Shown here: piece by piece, positions 23,601 through 35,729 of the stretch
Layout: each line of letters begins with the position of its first letter
Position numbering within the stretch: the stretch's first letter is position 1
Assembly (NCBI RefSeq): GCF_008831285.2
Contig: NC_045148.1
Span: forward strand, 6,269,001-6,333,000
DNA: 64,000 nt
Direction of reading: 5' to 3'
DNA from: Nymphaea colorata
Lineage: Eukaryota; Streptophyta; Magnoliopsida; Nymphaeales; Nymphaeaceae
Program-made: the position numbers and the translations under genes
The notes under the pieces: model-generated
Seen by the model: the letters and a program-made list of their open reading frames with translations, nothing else
Told to the model about the DNA's origin: nothing
Databases searched by the model: none

Positions 23601-24548
23601 CGGTAGGGGTACTTACGTGGTCAAGGGAGAATCAGCCACCAGTGAGGAGGAGATCCGCCCGAGCCGTGCCTTTGGGCCTTCGTCGAAGACGCCGGTGCTC
23701 CAAAGCTCTTCAATGGATGAGAAATCGCCACGGGCCAAGGGGGCGCGAGAGGGAGAAGACGCCTGGTTCACTCCTCGGTGAAGAAGACGGGAGACTTAGA
23801 GATTACGGAACTCCACTAAGGGAAAGTGCAGACCTCGCAAGGAGGAGAGAGAGTGCTCGACTCCAAATGAACTTAATTTCATAAAACTTGATACATTACA
23901 CATTGATCCAAAAACATTTATACATTCATATGTGAGTTAGATCTACAATCCAGATCTTCACTCTCTACCCCACCCAATTACATAAGTGCGCCTGACACAA
24001 CCGGCCAGGCTAAGTCCCTTATTCGATTCCCAAGGGCGTCATGCCCAATCCCTTTACAAAAGCAAATGCGCCTAAAGTCTAACTACGCAATGTATTAAAC
24101 CAAACTAGACCGGGCCTAGCGCCCAACATTTATACTAAATATGCTAGCCCTTGAGCCTACTCAGCCCAAGGTGGGGACCTCGTGAGGGGATCCGCCCTCA
24201 CTTCGGGTTAAGAGTGTAAGGGTTCGGTCTGGTTTGACCGAACCATTTCCTAAGACGTTAGTCCTAGGTCGCCTTCAAGGCACGTGCGGACTAGGCTCGA
24301 TGGGTTTAGTCTCTACGAACCTGATTTCTGGACCACAGTCACCCTGAGACTCCTGTAATTCAAGCACCGTTGAAGACCCAGTTGCTCCTCCCGCTGCAAC
24401 CGTATCTGATGCTTCAATCTTCTTCTTGGGACTACTCTTGATGCATTGCAAAGACCGAGCCCCTAGGTCGGAAGCCTTGCGCTTCCTCTGGCTAGGTTCG
24501 GCCAGCTCGGCCCCTGCTGGGTCTGGACCAAAAGGTAGGTCCGTAACA
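20678..24548 (-). repeat. 3' LTR of the 13-kb gypsy element
   Basis: On the plus strand it runs from TGTTAGGCACGATCCC to GGTAGGTCCGTAACA (terminal inverted repeat TGTTA/TAACA). The last 270 or so bases (24275-24548) also encode the C-terminal end of the polyprotein. The many short GC-rich ORFs inside are not recognised as genes and repeat in the other LTR. Confidence 0.95.
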
Positions 24549-27500
24549 GATTCCCCCTCCCTACCTTGCGCTTGTCCTCGAGCGCTAGAAGAGGGAAAAC
24601 GGTGAACCACTGACCCGTATTCTTCCCAAGAAGTACCCCTGTCGGGTCCCTCCCACTCCACAAGAACTTCATGCCTCATCCTCCCTTGTCGTTGCATATA
24701 TGTATGTTTCAAAATGCGATAAGGGGTTGGTAAGCTATCCGGCACTTGCTCAATTAGCGTAGGTACATCCCCCACATGAGGCTTCAGTCGTGTGACGTGG
24801 AAGACTGGATGCACCTGAGCTGTTCTAGGGAGACCAAGCCTATACGCGGCCTTCCACACTTTTTGGATTACCGGATATGGGCCATAGTATCGAGACAATA
24901 GCTTGGAGTATGGCTGGCCCATTAGGGATCTCTGCTTAAGAGGCAGCCTCTTAAGCCAGACATAGTCCCCCACCGTGAATTCCCGATCCTGCCTTCCCTT
25001 GTCGTATACCTGCTTCATGCGGTTCTGTGCTTTGAGGATGTTCTGTCTTAGAGATTCTAAAACTTCTTCCCTCGTACGCAGCTCACAATCAACATTGTCA
25101 TCTTCAGCTGTACCTCCCTCATATCTTGGAATCGATGGAGGAGGAACACCGTAGACTCCCTCGTAAGGCGTCATGCCTGTAGACGAGTGATGACTCATGT
25201 TGTAAGACCATTCTGCCCAAGGCAGATATTTGACCCAAGTCATAGGTCGTTCACCCGCGAAGCACCGTAGGTAAGTCTCTAAGGACCGGTTGACGATCTC
25301 ACTTTGCCCATCAGTCTGTGGGTGGTGGGCGGTACTAAAATTCAACGTCGTACCCATGTTTTTCATATATTCCTACCAGAATGCGCTGAGAAATATGGAG
25401 TCCCTGTCGCAGACTATGGACTGTGGCATTCCATGCAGTTTACCGATGTACTCATGGTAGACGTTGGCCACTAAGGGCCCTTGGTACAACCGTGGCAGAG
25501 GGGCGAAATGGTTGTACTTTGTGAGCCGATCCACAACAACTAGCACTGCCTCCTTTCCTTCTGATCGGGGCATTGCGTCAATAAAATCCATTGTGATATC
25601 AGTCCATGGTTTTGTGGGTACCGGAAGAGGAATGAGGTGCCCTGGAGGTTTGATGGCCTCATATTTTTCTCTTTGGCACACTATACATTTCTTCACATAA
25701 GCCTCAACTTCGGCTTTTATCCCTCGCCACCAGAATTGGGCTTTAATGCGACTTAGGGTCTTGGCGACCCCTTCATGACCTGCGGTTGGAGTGTCATGAA
25801 AATGATGCAGGAGTTCCTGTTTCAGCCCAGAATTCGGAGGGACAACTGCTTTGTCCTTCCTATATAAAACTTCCCTTTTGACTGAGTAGAACGGAATGGA
25901 TCCCGGGTTTTGCTCGACCGAAGCTTTGATTAACCGTATGGATTGATCATTTTGCTGATCCTGGGCTAATCTGGTCCAGATGTCGGTTTCCACTACCGAA
26001 AGTGTCATCAGTTGTTCAGTCAGGTGGGAAAGAGAGTCTGCCGCCTTATTGTCAGGCCCCTTTTTATATTCAATCTCGAAGTCGTACCCCAAGAGTTTGG
26101 CAAGCCATCTCTGCTGGGTAGGGGTAGACACACGCTGCTTAAGCATGTACTTGAGACTGTTTTGATCAGTCCTGACAATAAACCTGCGTCCTATCAAGTA
26201 CGGACGCCATTTTTCCACCGCGATCACTATAGCAAGCAGTTCTTTTTCATATGTGGAGAGAGGTTTTGCTCTGCTTGTTAATGCTTTGGACATATACGCG
26301 ATGGGATGTCCCTCTTGTCCTAACACTGCTCCAACACCCACTTCGCAAGCATCTGTTTCAATGGTAAACGTCTTCGTGAAGTCTGGAAGTGTAAGGACGG
26401 GGGCTGACATGAGGGCTGCCTTCAGCTTCTCGAAGGCGACCTTAGACTTCTCATTCCACTGGAAAGCCCCTTTCTTGAGCATCTGTGTCAAGGGCTATGC
26501 AATAAGTCCATAGCCTTGTATGAACCTTCTGTAATATCCAGTGAGACCTAAGAAGCCTCTTAGACCCTTAAGGTCCTTGGGCAGTGGCCATTTCTCCATG
26601 GCTATCAACTTTTCGGGGTCTGCCCGAACCCCTTCTCTGGACACGATGTGTCCTAAATATCCAATCGAAGATTGTCCAAAACTACACTTGGACATATTCG
26701 CAAAAAGGTTGTGCTCCTTCAAGATTCTCAATGTGATCCTCAGATGTTGCTCGTGCTCTTCCTCACTCTTGCTGTAGATGAGGATGTCGTCGAAGAAAAC
26801 AAGGATGAAGTCTCTAAGGTATTCTCGAAACACATCGTTCATACACCGCTGAAAAGTAGCCGGTGCATTACTAAGACCGAAGGGCATTACTAGAAACTCA
26901 TAATGCCCGTCGTGCGTCCGGAAAGCTGTCTTCAGTATGTCTTCATCATGCATTCTGATCTGATGATAGCCGGCTCTAAGATCAATTTTTGAAAAGATAG
27001 TGGTGCCGGCCAACTCATCCAACAACTCATCTATGACCGGTATCGGGTGTCGATCCTTGACGGTCACCTCGTTTAAGGCTCTATAGTCGATGCAGAAACG
27101 CCAAGTATTGTCTTTTTTCTTGACCAAGAGGACTGGTGAAGAAAAGGGACTACTACTAGGGCGTATAATGCCGCTCTGGAGCATCTCCTTAACAAGGCGT
27201 TCTATTTCCGCCTTTTGACTGTACCCGTACCTGTAAGGCCTGACATTTACAGGCTCTGCTCCTTGAGTGAGAATGATCCTATGATCATAAGCTCTCTTTG
27301 GTGGAAGGCCTGCTGGTTCTGTGAACACATCTGAGAACTCATCAAGCACATTTTGAATCAAGGGAGGAATCGGCTCTTCTTTGGTCTCGGCCGACTCTGG
27401 TACATCCGTAGCAAGGGTAAGAACCCAACATGCTGGTTGCTCTTGTTGGATGGACCTCAATGCAGTTTTAGGACTTGTGGAGCTAGCAAGTCCTTGAATC

Positions 27501-29431
27501 GTAATAGATTCATCCTCTCCTTCTGGGATGAAGGTCATTGTGAAATTCTTCACATCCCAGTGTATGTCCTTCCAGGTTAAGAACCATGGCATGCCTAGGA
27601 TCAGATCCACTCCTTCAAGTGGAATGACAAGACAGTCCACTTTAAAGTATTTCTTCTTAACCGATACATCCACGCTTTTGCCTTCGTGTTTGCATTTGAT
27701 TCGGAGTCCCCCTCCCACGATTATTGTTTGTGGGCTGCTGTCCGTAAGGGCGACCTTGCACCTCTTGGCTGCTTCCTCGGTGAGGAAGTTGTTGGTGGCT
27801 CCATTATCAAGCAATATCAAAACTTTTTGGCCATTGATTCGACCAAAAACGCGCATAGCGTTGGCTTTGTAAGGGTCTTGAATGGAATGGAGGGATTCGA
27901 CTTCTTCGGTTTTATCCTCACTAGTCGAAGCCTCACCTTTCTTCTCTTTAGGCTCGGCTTTCTGCTTGCCTCGCCTTTTAACCTGGATTTCCTCTTCTGA
28001 TGAGGAGCTGGAACTCGAGGTAGAGGAATGTTCGCTTTCCGAACTTGAACTGCATTCAGAATCATCTACCACCACGATATTGTACAACGATTTGCACTGG
28101 TGGTTTTTCTCCCATTTGCCATCACACCAAAAACATAAGCCTTTTCGCTTGTACTCTTCTATCTGTTGGGGCGTGAGATAGCGTGTGGGACGATCACGGC
28201 CCTGTCTTGGGTTGGGCCTAGGATTATTCCCTCCTTTATAGGGCACCATCGCCCTCTCTCTGTTGCGAGAAGTAGAAGAAAAAGAGGGTCTTTTCTTCTG
28301 CTTATCCGTTTTTCGAGCCTTTCTATCTCGTCTTTCTCTTTTCTCCTCCTTCCTCTCTTCAATTCTTTCTTCGTACAAACGTGCCATTGCAAAACACTCT
28401 TCAAGGCTGTTGAAATGATGTATTTTCATTTCACGCTTGATGTCTCTTCTCAAACCGCCCTTGAAAGCTCCAATTAGAGCCTTTTCCGGCCATTGTACCA
28501 TGCTTGCCAATCGTTCGAATTGTTCTTGATAGGCGGGTACGGATGTTGTTTGAGCTAAGTTCTTGAGATCCTCATCGTAGTCAATAAACGTGGAATCTCC
28601 AAAGTGTAGCTGCAGACTTGCTTTGTACTGTTCCCAAGTAGGATTGGGCGTTTTATGCTCAAACCACAAGAAGTGGGTAGTAGCCTTGCCTGTCATGTTG
28701 GCTGTGGCAATTTCTATCCACTCATCTCTTGGGACATGATGGCACAAGAAGAAGCGCTCAGCCATGAACAACCATTCTCTAAGTTGTTCACCGTTGAATT
28801 TGGGAAAATCATACTTGACGGATGGTTTTCTCCTTTCTTCATGACGGAAGGCTTCTCTTTGGGGTCTTCTTGGACGAATGGGTGACTCGTCCTCACCTTC
28901 TGTGTCATCAAAAGTAAGATTCCGATATACCTGACTATACCGGGGTTCACGAGGTGTTCTGAGATACTCGCTAGTAGGCTCGGCCTGATTTCTGTTTGGT
29001 GGAGGCCGCATGAGCCTGGCCCCCTCCTGACTTGTCCCAACATGAGAAAGGTTGTTAGGATCTAACTCAGTATCGGTCTGATGGCCAGGTCCATCCATCA
29101 AACCTTTTCCTTTGTTCGGGCCCTGAGTAGCCCTCTCAACCACTTGGGGTTGTGGTTGGTTAGCAGCTAGTTGTCTAAACATAGCCCTAACCTCTTCCAT
29201 TTCTTTTTGGCGGTCTAGATTCTGTCGATCTTGATCTCTCTTTCGAAAGTGCTCCGCCTTGTTCATGTCACTTCTCATTTGTGCCACTTCTCGCTCTATG
29301 GTTAGGATTCTTTCCATAGCGAAGAGGGGCACTTGTCCTGCCTCTGCCGTAGGGGCCACTTCTTGCTGCCCGGTGACTACTTCCTCGATAATAGGCTCGT
29401 CCAGGTTGAATTGTTTCTTGGACTTCCCCAT
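24275..29431 (-). pseudogene. gag-pol polyprotein of the 13-kb gypsy element, two amber codons
   Basis: One frame of 1719 codons runs from MGKSKKQFNLDEP (ATG 29431-29429) to the stop at 24275-24277, interrupted by in-frame TAG at codons 979 (26495-26497) and 1353 (25373-25375). Domains in order are: gag capsid (WLFMAERFFLCHHVPRDEW, about residue 230); Arg/Lys-rich linker; zinc knuckle CFWCDGKWEKNHQC (about 430); Glu/Ser-rich spacer; protease with LLDNGATNNF (Asp542-Asn-Gly, where DTG or DSG is usual); RT with FCIDYRALNE, LRAGYHQIRM and FFDD (about 880); RNase H (FTIETDACEVGVGAVLGQ); integrase with HHCC (HEGVAKT to CIVCQREK), MDFIDAMP, VCDRDS and SEIVNRSLETYL; chromodomain (RHEVLVEWEGPDRGTSWEEY). 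About 91 last codons lie inside the 3' LTR. It encodes self-replication functions only; the stops probably inactivate this copy. Confidence 0.93.
24549..24565 (-). other. Polypurine tract of the 13-kb element
   Basis: On the minus strand GGTAGGGAGGGGGAATC lies directly before the 3' LTR terminus TGTTACGG. Unusually, it also lies within the coding frame of the polyprotein. Confidence 0.8.
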
Positions 29432-29970
29432 TTCGTGGAGTTGCGATCTAAGGCGCCAAGGCAACAGTTTGCTAGCTGAAATAAACCTAACTAAAAATCC
29501 AAATTCTGACTAGGCTGCCACTCTCAAAGAAAACCTACTCTGTTTCCGCCTATGCTGCCACGCTGCCGCTGCCTCTACTGCCGCGCGTGAGTCCGTAGGC
29601 AAGGGAGACGGGTTGGCCCGTCTACTGCTGCGCTACTCCTTAGCGCCTCGGCAGTCTCGCTTCGCTTTCGGCCGGGCTCGTAGAGCCTAAATCGCCACAC
29701 CCGCCTGGTGTCTCGGCGACGCACCTCAAGCTTAGCTACCCTCGGGTGTACAATATGTACAGCCCTACACTTGCTGAAATCAAGCAAGCGAAGCCTCGTC
29801 TACGCGATGGAAATAGCGAAACCATGAAGGCTGAAATCCTAAGGCTGACATTGACAACCGAGAATACCAAATCACCTTGCGGAAGACCAAGCTGAATTCT
29901 GTCGTTTGAACTGCCCTCTGAAGCTGAATCTTCGTGGGTCGGTGCTCAAATTGACAGACAAAGTCCTCAA
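29432..29970 (-). other. 5' leader of the 13-kb element
   Basis: Untranslated stretch between the primer site and the gag ATG. It has no ORF of note and contains GC-rich words around 29570-29710. Confidence 0.6.
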
Positions 29971-29986
29971 GGTGGCTTTGATACCA
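29971..29986 (-). other. Primer binding site of the 13-kb element
   Basis: On the minus strand TGGTATCAAAGCCACC starts two bases after the LTR end. It matches the tRNA-iMet primer motif TGGTATCAGAGC with one difference. Confidence 0.85.
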
Positions 29987-29988
29987 AT

Positions 29989-32900
29989 TGTTAGGCACGA
30001 TCCCGGTTGGGCTAGAAAGACCGAATCAAGAGCGTCCTAGTTCCCAAGTCTCCTTGAGGGTTTCTGTCTAAATTTCAAAATCCTAAAAATTAAAACAATG
30101 AATCTACCCGGCCGGACAAACCCCGGCGCAATTTCCCTTAGGACTGGAATACAGGTGCGGAAAACCCTTTCCCAATTCCTAACTAGGGGCAAAACCTACT
30201 ACAAAACTCTACAGTGGGTTATAAGGCTTTACAAGCGCAAGCGATACAATTTGACTCTCACAGCTCACTCAGGTAAACCATACAAACCACCAAACCACAA
30301 CTAACATGCAAACACCCCCAACTGAAAGCAAATAGGACGGTCGGCTCATTGTGACCGTGTCTCGGGCAATAGGCCCTCGAGGTGCCACAGAGGGGAGCAA
30401 GGCCGAGGCCTGGGCTAAAGCAATAAAGGAATGAAACTAAGATGCTTCCTAAAACTAAAGCAAATAACACCCTCCCACGACTACAAGGGGGATGAGAAAC
30501 GAACCTGCCAAGGTGCTACCTTGGCTGCACGAACAGGCCACGGGGTGATATCTGATCCCCGGGCAACTCCGCTCACGGGCCGGCGTGGAGAGCGCGGCCT
30601 GGGACAGTCGCCTGCTGTCCGAGATGGCTGGCGAGATGCTTGGGCTGGAGCTGACGGCTGCTGCTGATGCAGGGCCGACGAAAACGCGCTGTCAACGGAC
30701 TTCTGCTGCTGTCGCTTCAGGTCGGAGAGAAAAGCGCACGACCGAGTGGAGGCCTGCTACTGCCGCTGCAGGTTGACGGTGACACGCGACCGACTGTCGC
30801 TTGCTACTGGACGCCGAACAAACGGGCGACGGACTGCCGCCTGCAGTACGCCTGCTTGTTGCGGACGCGGCCGAGGGGGGCGAGAGCCGATAAGGCAATG
30901 CCTACCTGCCTGGCTGCTGGAGGGGCTCGGCCAAGGCTGTCGACGGGCAGAGGCCGTCGGCTGGAAGCTGGCCGAGGTGCTGGCCGGAAACGCTTAGCGC
31001 AAGGCTAGCGCCGGCTGTGCCTGGTCCCTAACTAAGGCCGGCTGGCTTGGTGCGGCGGGGCTCTAAGGGACGACTGGTCTTGGTGAGATGGGTTCAGGGC
31101 AGGGGTAAGCCGAGAAGATGAGTAGCTTAGGTGAGGTAGATAGGTGACCTAACTACAAGTGAGGTTAATTGGCTAGCTTTGGACGAGTGAGCCTAAGCTC
31201 GGGTCAAGGTCAATGGAGATCGAGAGAGAGTTAGGGTCAGCTAGATGGCGGCTGCTACTGGACCAAGTCAACGAGTCCGGAAAGATGGACAAGGGTCACT
31301 CGAGGTAGGCTCGAGTCGACTAGGCTAGGTCAGAACAGTCAAGGGCTGGACCGAGTTACCTACTAAACTAGGTGAGGTTAAGTCAACTAAGCCTAGGTCT
31401 AGTCAAGGTAAGAGGGGTTGACCTAAGGGGTTAGGTGGCGCGCGAGGTAGCCTAGATGGGTTCGGATGGGCTTGGCTGGTAGAGCAAAGTGTGATGCGCC
31501 TGATCTATGCCACGTGGCAAGATCAAGGGCTGCAAGAGGGCACGAGGAACAACCCTAGTGACAAGGAAAAGAAGAATTGCCTTTTCCTAAAACTTAGGAA
31601 GGGTGACCTCGAGCTGGGTGCGAATGAGAATAGTAAGGGCGAGGTGGCGCTTGCGGGTCTCTCAAACGAAGAGATGATGACACGTGTAGCAGATGGAGGA
31701 TGGAGGTTTCATGCGATATGAGGTGTCCTAAAAGCTGGAGAAAGCAAGGGAGACGAGTGCTAAAAGAAGGGGACACTTCCTAAAAGCGAGGAGAGAAAAG
31801 GGGAGAGTAGACTCGGTAAAGGCTCGCAATGAGGAGGTGGATGCGAGGAACGTGGAACACTTGGCAGACGTGGAGCTGAGCTGGCAAGCAGGTGCTCGAG
31901 CTGGCTATGACGTGGCTGGGAAGATACACACGATGGAGACACGTGGCTGGATGGACGATCACGGTTTCATGCGACTAAGGATGAGACTCAATCAAAAAGC
32001 AAGAGAGAAAGTTAAGGAGAAAGACGGGGGACTCTCCTAAAGACTAGGGCTACTAGTTCTCGAGCTAATCTCGAGTAGGACAGGTGGTGCTGACGTGGAG
32101 GGGCTGCTGGACTGACTGGTTCGATGCTTGACACGTGGACACTTGGACGGAGGAGATGAAGAACGAGGAGACTTACCCGGAAATGGCTGGCGTTCACGGT
32201 GGAGTGCTCCAAACTCGCCGGCGACCGGAATTCTCTTCTTCACCTCGACAGTCCGAACTACCCTTAATGCAATTTAACTAAAACAAGAAGGAGAAGGGCA
32301 GAACAGTCCTCGGCCTCAAGGGCAATGGCGGACGCCGGATTTAGCAGCGGCGACTGGAATAAGCCTCTTTTCCGGTGAGGCACCGTTCTCACAATCTAGC
32401 CGTCGGATTCCGCTCAAGTTACACCATGTTTTAGCTTTTCCTTGGGCGATCCTTTTGAGCTAGTTCTTTCTTTCTTCCCACGGCCAGATTCACGACTTTT
32501 ACTTGATTTTCTAATTCTGGACCGAGATTTCAAATGGAAGAGACCGAACCTTATTTCAATGAATTTGAGGCTCTTCCACCGATCGATTTTCTCTTGAGCT
32601 TTCTAAGATTGATCAAGGCGATCGCCTAAGAGAAATGAGACCGATTACGGGCTGCTAAGACCGTCTGCACCAGAGATTTCTGCTCTGCTCTTGGGTATGC
32701 CAAGAGGAGAACCGAATGTGGAGAGTTCAGCCGTAGAAGCTCTCAAATCGACTCTCTTTTCTGCCTAAGGAATCGACTAAACAAATCAAACAAAGCTGTC
32801 CCGTTGAAGCCGAGGATCAGACCTGCGCCTTCAACCTTCCCTCTTCTGAAATCTGACTTTCAACTCCTTCGTGTGCAAGGAGAAGGCTCAGATTACAGTT

Positions 32901-33868
32901 TTAATGAAATCCGGAAGGGGTACTTACGTGGTCAAGGGAGAATCAGCCGCCGGTGAGGAGGAGATCCACCCGAGCCGTGCCTTTGGGCCTTCGTCGAAGA
33001 CGCCGGTGCTCCAAAGTTCTTCAATGGATGAGAAATCGCCACGGGCCAAGGGGGCGCGAGAGGGAGAAGACGCCTGGTTCACTCCTCGGTGAAGAAGACG
33101 GGAGACTTAGAGATTACGGAACTCCACTAAGGGAAAGTGCAGACCTCGCAAGGAGGAGAGAGAGTGCTCGACTCCAAATGAACTTAATTTCATAAAACTT
33201 GATACATTACACATTGATCCAAAAACATTTATACATTCATATGTGAGTTAGATCTACAATCCAGATCTTCACTCTCTACCCCACCCAATTACATAAGTGC
33301 GCCTGACACAACCGGCCAGGCTAAGTCCCTTATTCGATTCCCAAGGGCGTCATGCCCAATCCCTTTACAAAAGCAAATGCGCCTAAAGTCTAACTACGCA
33401 ATGTATTAAACCAAACTAGTCCGGGCCTAGCGCCCAACATTTATACTAAATATGCTAGCCCTTGAGCCTGCTCAGCCCAAGGTGGGGACCTCGTGAGGGG
33501 ATCCGCCCTCACTTCGGGTTAAGAGTGTAAGGGTTCGGTCTGGTTTGACCGAACCATTTCCTAAGACGTTAGTCCTAGGTCGCCTTCAAGGCACGTGCGG
33601 ACTAGGCTCGATGGGTTTAGTCTCTACGAACCTGATTTCTGGACCACAGTCACCCTGAGACTCCTGTAATTCAAGCACCGTTGAAGACCCAGTTGCTCCT
33701 CCCGCTCCTCCCGCTGCAACCGTATCTGATGCTTCAATCTTCTTCTTGGGACTACTCTTGATGCATTGCAAAGACCGAGCCCCTAGGTCGGAAGCCTTGC
33801 GCTTCCTCTGGCTAGGTTCGGCCAGCTCGGCCCCTGCTGGGTCTGGACCAAAAGGTAGGTCCGTAACA
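29989..33868 (-). repeat. 5' LTR of the 13-kb gypsy element
   Basis: It is collinear with the left LTR at a constant offset of 9311 bases until a 9-bp duplication (CTCCTCCCG) near 33710. It carries a broken piece of the polyprotein C-terminus at 33586-33771, as expected when a coding end overlaps the LTR. Confidence 0.95.
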
Positions 33869-34742
33869 TGAGGCTTATTACAAAGCGCAACAATACATCA
33901 AAGCACTCTTCTCACTCAACATTCATCAAACCATGCGAACCACCCTGTTATACAATCCCTATTCGGAACAAACCACACCCTTATCCCTAGGTGGTCCACA
34001 ACCCAAAAATCGTGTCCTTGGCAAGGTGCCTTAGAGGGATTCTAGCCGATTGCCAATGCCAAAGGTGGTTTAGAAAGCAAGTACACCCTTCCCATGGATC
34101 TATAGAGTGATCCGATGTTACCTCCCAAGGCCACGCTTGGGGACTCCTCAAGCTTCACCAAAGGAGATATTTGGCAGCAATAGGGCTGTTCCCTTTGGTA
34201 TTTTCAGCCACTTCCACCCTTCGCCGAGCCAAACTCCTCCTAGGGAAGTGTTAGAACAAGAGAAAATCAAGTTCTACTCGGTAAATAAGGGAGAGAATGG
34301 AAGGTGGATCTAGTCACCCGATCAAGTGTTAACCCCTAGTTGATTTGTGACTTGTAGGGGGAAGCAATCGCCAATGTTGCTTGGCGGACGCGGTTCCTTC
34401 TCTCGTTCGGGCTGACAACTCTACGAGTAGATGTTGAAGCCCACAAACTCCTTGCTGGTATCAAGGTATGAAAGGCAAAACCAGCAAGAATCAATGTATA
34501 TAAGTGAATAAGAAATCAACTTCTAGATGAGGAAAGTCGTCACCCGTAAGACCAATTTAATCATGGTCTTTTGTAATGAGAGGGGGATGCGATCGCCCGA
34601 GCACCGGCGGACGTTGAGGCAATCCTCAAGTTCCGCTCCTCTCCTCCTTTCACTACTCTTCTCAAGTTACGAACCAAACCACACCCACTTCCATGGTTCG
34701 TATAGAAGAAATAGCAATCAAGAATAAATCAAATGAGATAAT

Positions 34743-35729
34743 GTAGATGAGAGGCGGACGCACTTCACCGGATTTGCCAAACCCCTAGGAAGCGACGTAG
34801 ATAGGGGGAAGCAAGCTTAGGAAGCGCCTAAGCACACGTGTCTTCCTTCTTTTCCGGCGTAGGTTGGAAGCTCCGGCAGGGTATGTTGATCGGATTCCAG
34901 CCGTCTCTCTCCTCGCCTGCCAAGCTCCTTGAGATCTCCAATGTTGAGCGTCCTCCTCTTCACGTGCTAAGGTGGGAAGCGCCCCAAACTTGGTGTGAGT
35001 CACCCCCTAGGATCGTGGAGGATCTCCCTTGAGGGAAAGGTGAAGATCTCCAGGGATTGTGCCGAAATCTTTCCTTAGTCGAATATTGTCTAGGCACAAT
35101 GCACCTAGTCGGCTGACCTATCTTCTTCTTTGATTGTTGGAGATCAATTCGGGAAGGAGGATCTCGCCAAGGTGGGAGTGACCTGCCCTCCGTCATGTGT
35201 CCTCACCACGTGGCATCACCAAATGCCTTCCTTTCCTGAAAAAGGACCAGATTCAACATACCTAATGGCACGAAGATCTCTTTCCCAAAGTTATAGGGAC
35301 AGTTATAGAAGGAGATCGCTTTCCCCTTTTGTGCGCGGGACACTTGGCACCCGTTCCTAACTCCTCGAGCGGCCTTCCCTTTTCCGTCGCTGATTTGGTG
35401 GGCCAGAGGGATGGCGCCTTCCCCCACGTGCTGCCACCTATCCTCTGCGCTATCCAGCTGCGGATCCCTTGCCAAAAGTGTCGCAAGAGGATGAGGAGGG
35501 TCGGGACGGCGCCAAGGACTTTCCTTCTTGGTGCTCTTTTGCACAAGGGTTAGTACCTCCCGTCGGACCACACTGCCCTTGAAATATATCGAATTAAATA
35601 ATCAATTTAATACTCAGCAAGAGTAGAGTTGGACATAGTCACCCAATTGTATGTTCTGGCCAGAGGGTGCCGGAAGGTTGCCTGGAAAGCTGAGTTACAC
35701 CATGAAAACCGGTGAACATGCCAACAGGC
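34743..35729. repeat. 987-bp tandem duplication, unit 1
   Basis: From GTAGATGAGAGGCGGACG to CATGCCAACAGGC. It is followed immediately by a second unit; I found a single difference (C at 34794, T at 35781). All ORFs in it recur at offset 987 and none is recognised as a gene. Confidence 0.95.

Larger units (their letters stand above)
20678..33868 (-). mobile_element. Full-length Ty3/gypsy chromovirus with giant LTRs
   Basis: A 13,191-bp element lies on the minus strand, flanked by perfect 5-bp target duplications TGAGG (20673-20677 and 33869-33873). It has LTRs of 3871 and 3880 bp, a primer site beside the right (5') LTR, a polypurine tract beside the left (3') LTR, and one gag-pol frame. By eye the LTRs differ at about 27 positions (roughly 0.7%) plus one 9-bp insertion, so it inserted recently. 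The very long LTRs, single gag-pol frame and chromodomain resemble the Tekay/Del clade. The polyprotein has two in-frame amber codons. Confidence 0.96.

Noticed and set aside
20787-23884. Many short GC-rich ORFs inside the LTRs, duplicated at 30098-33195
   Set aside because: They lie inside the two LTRs, overlap on both strands and show no domain; duplication comes from the LTR pair, not from selection.
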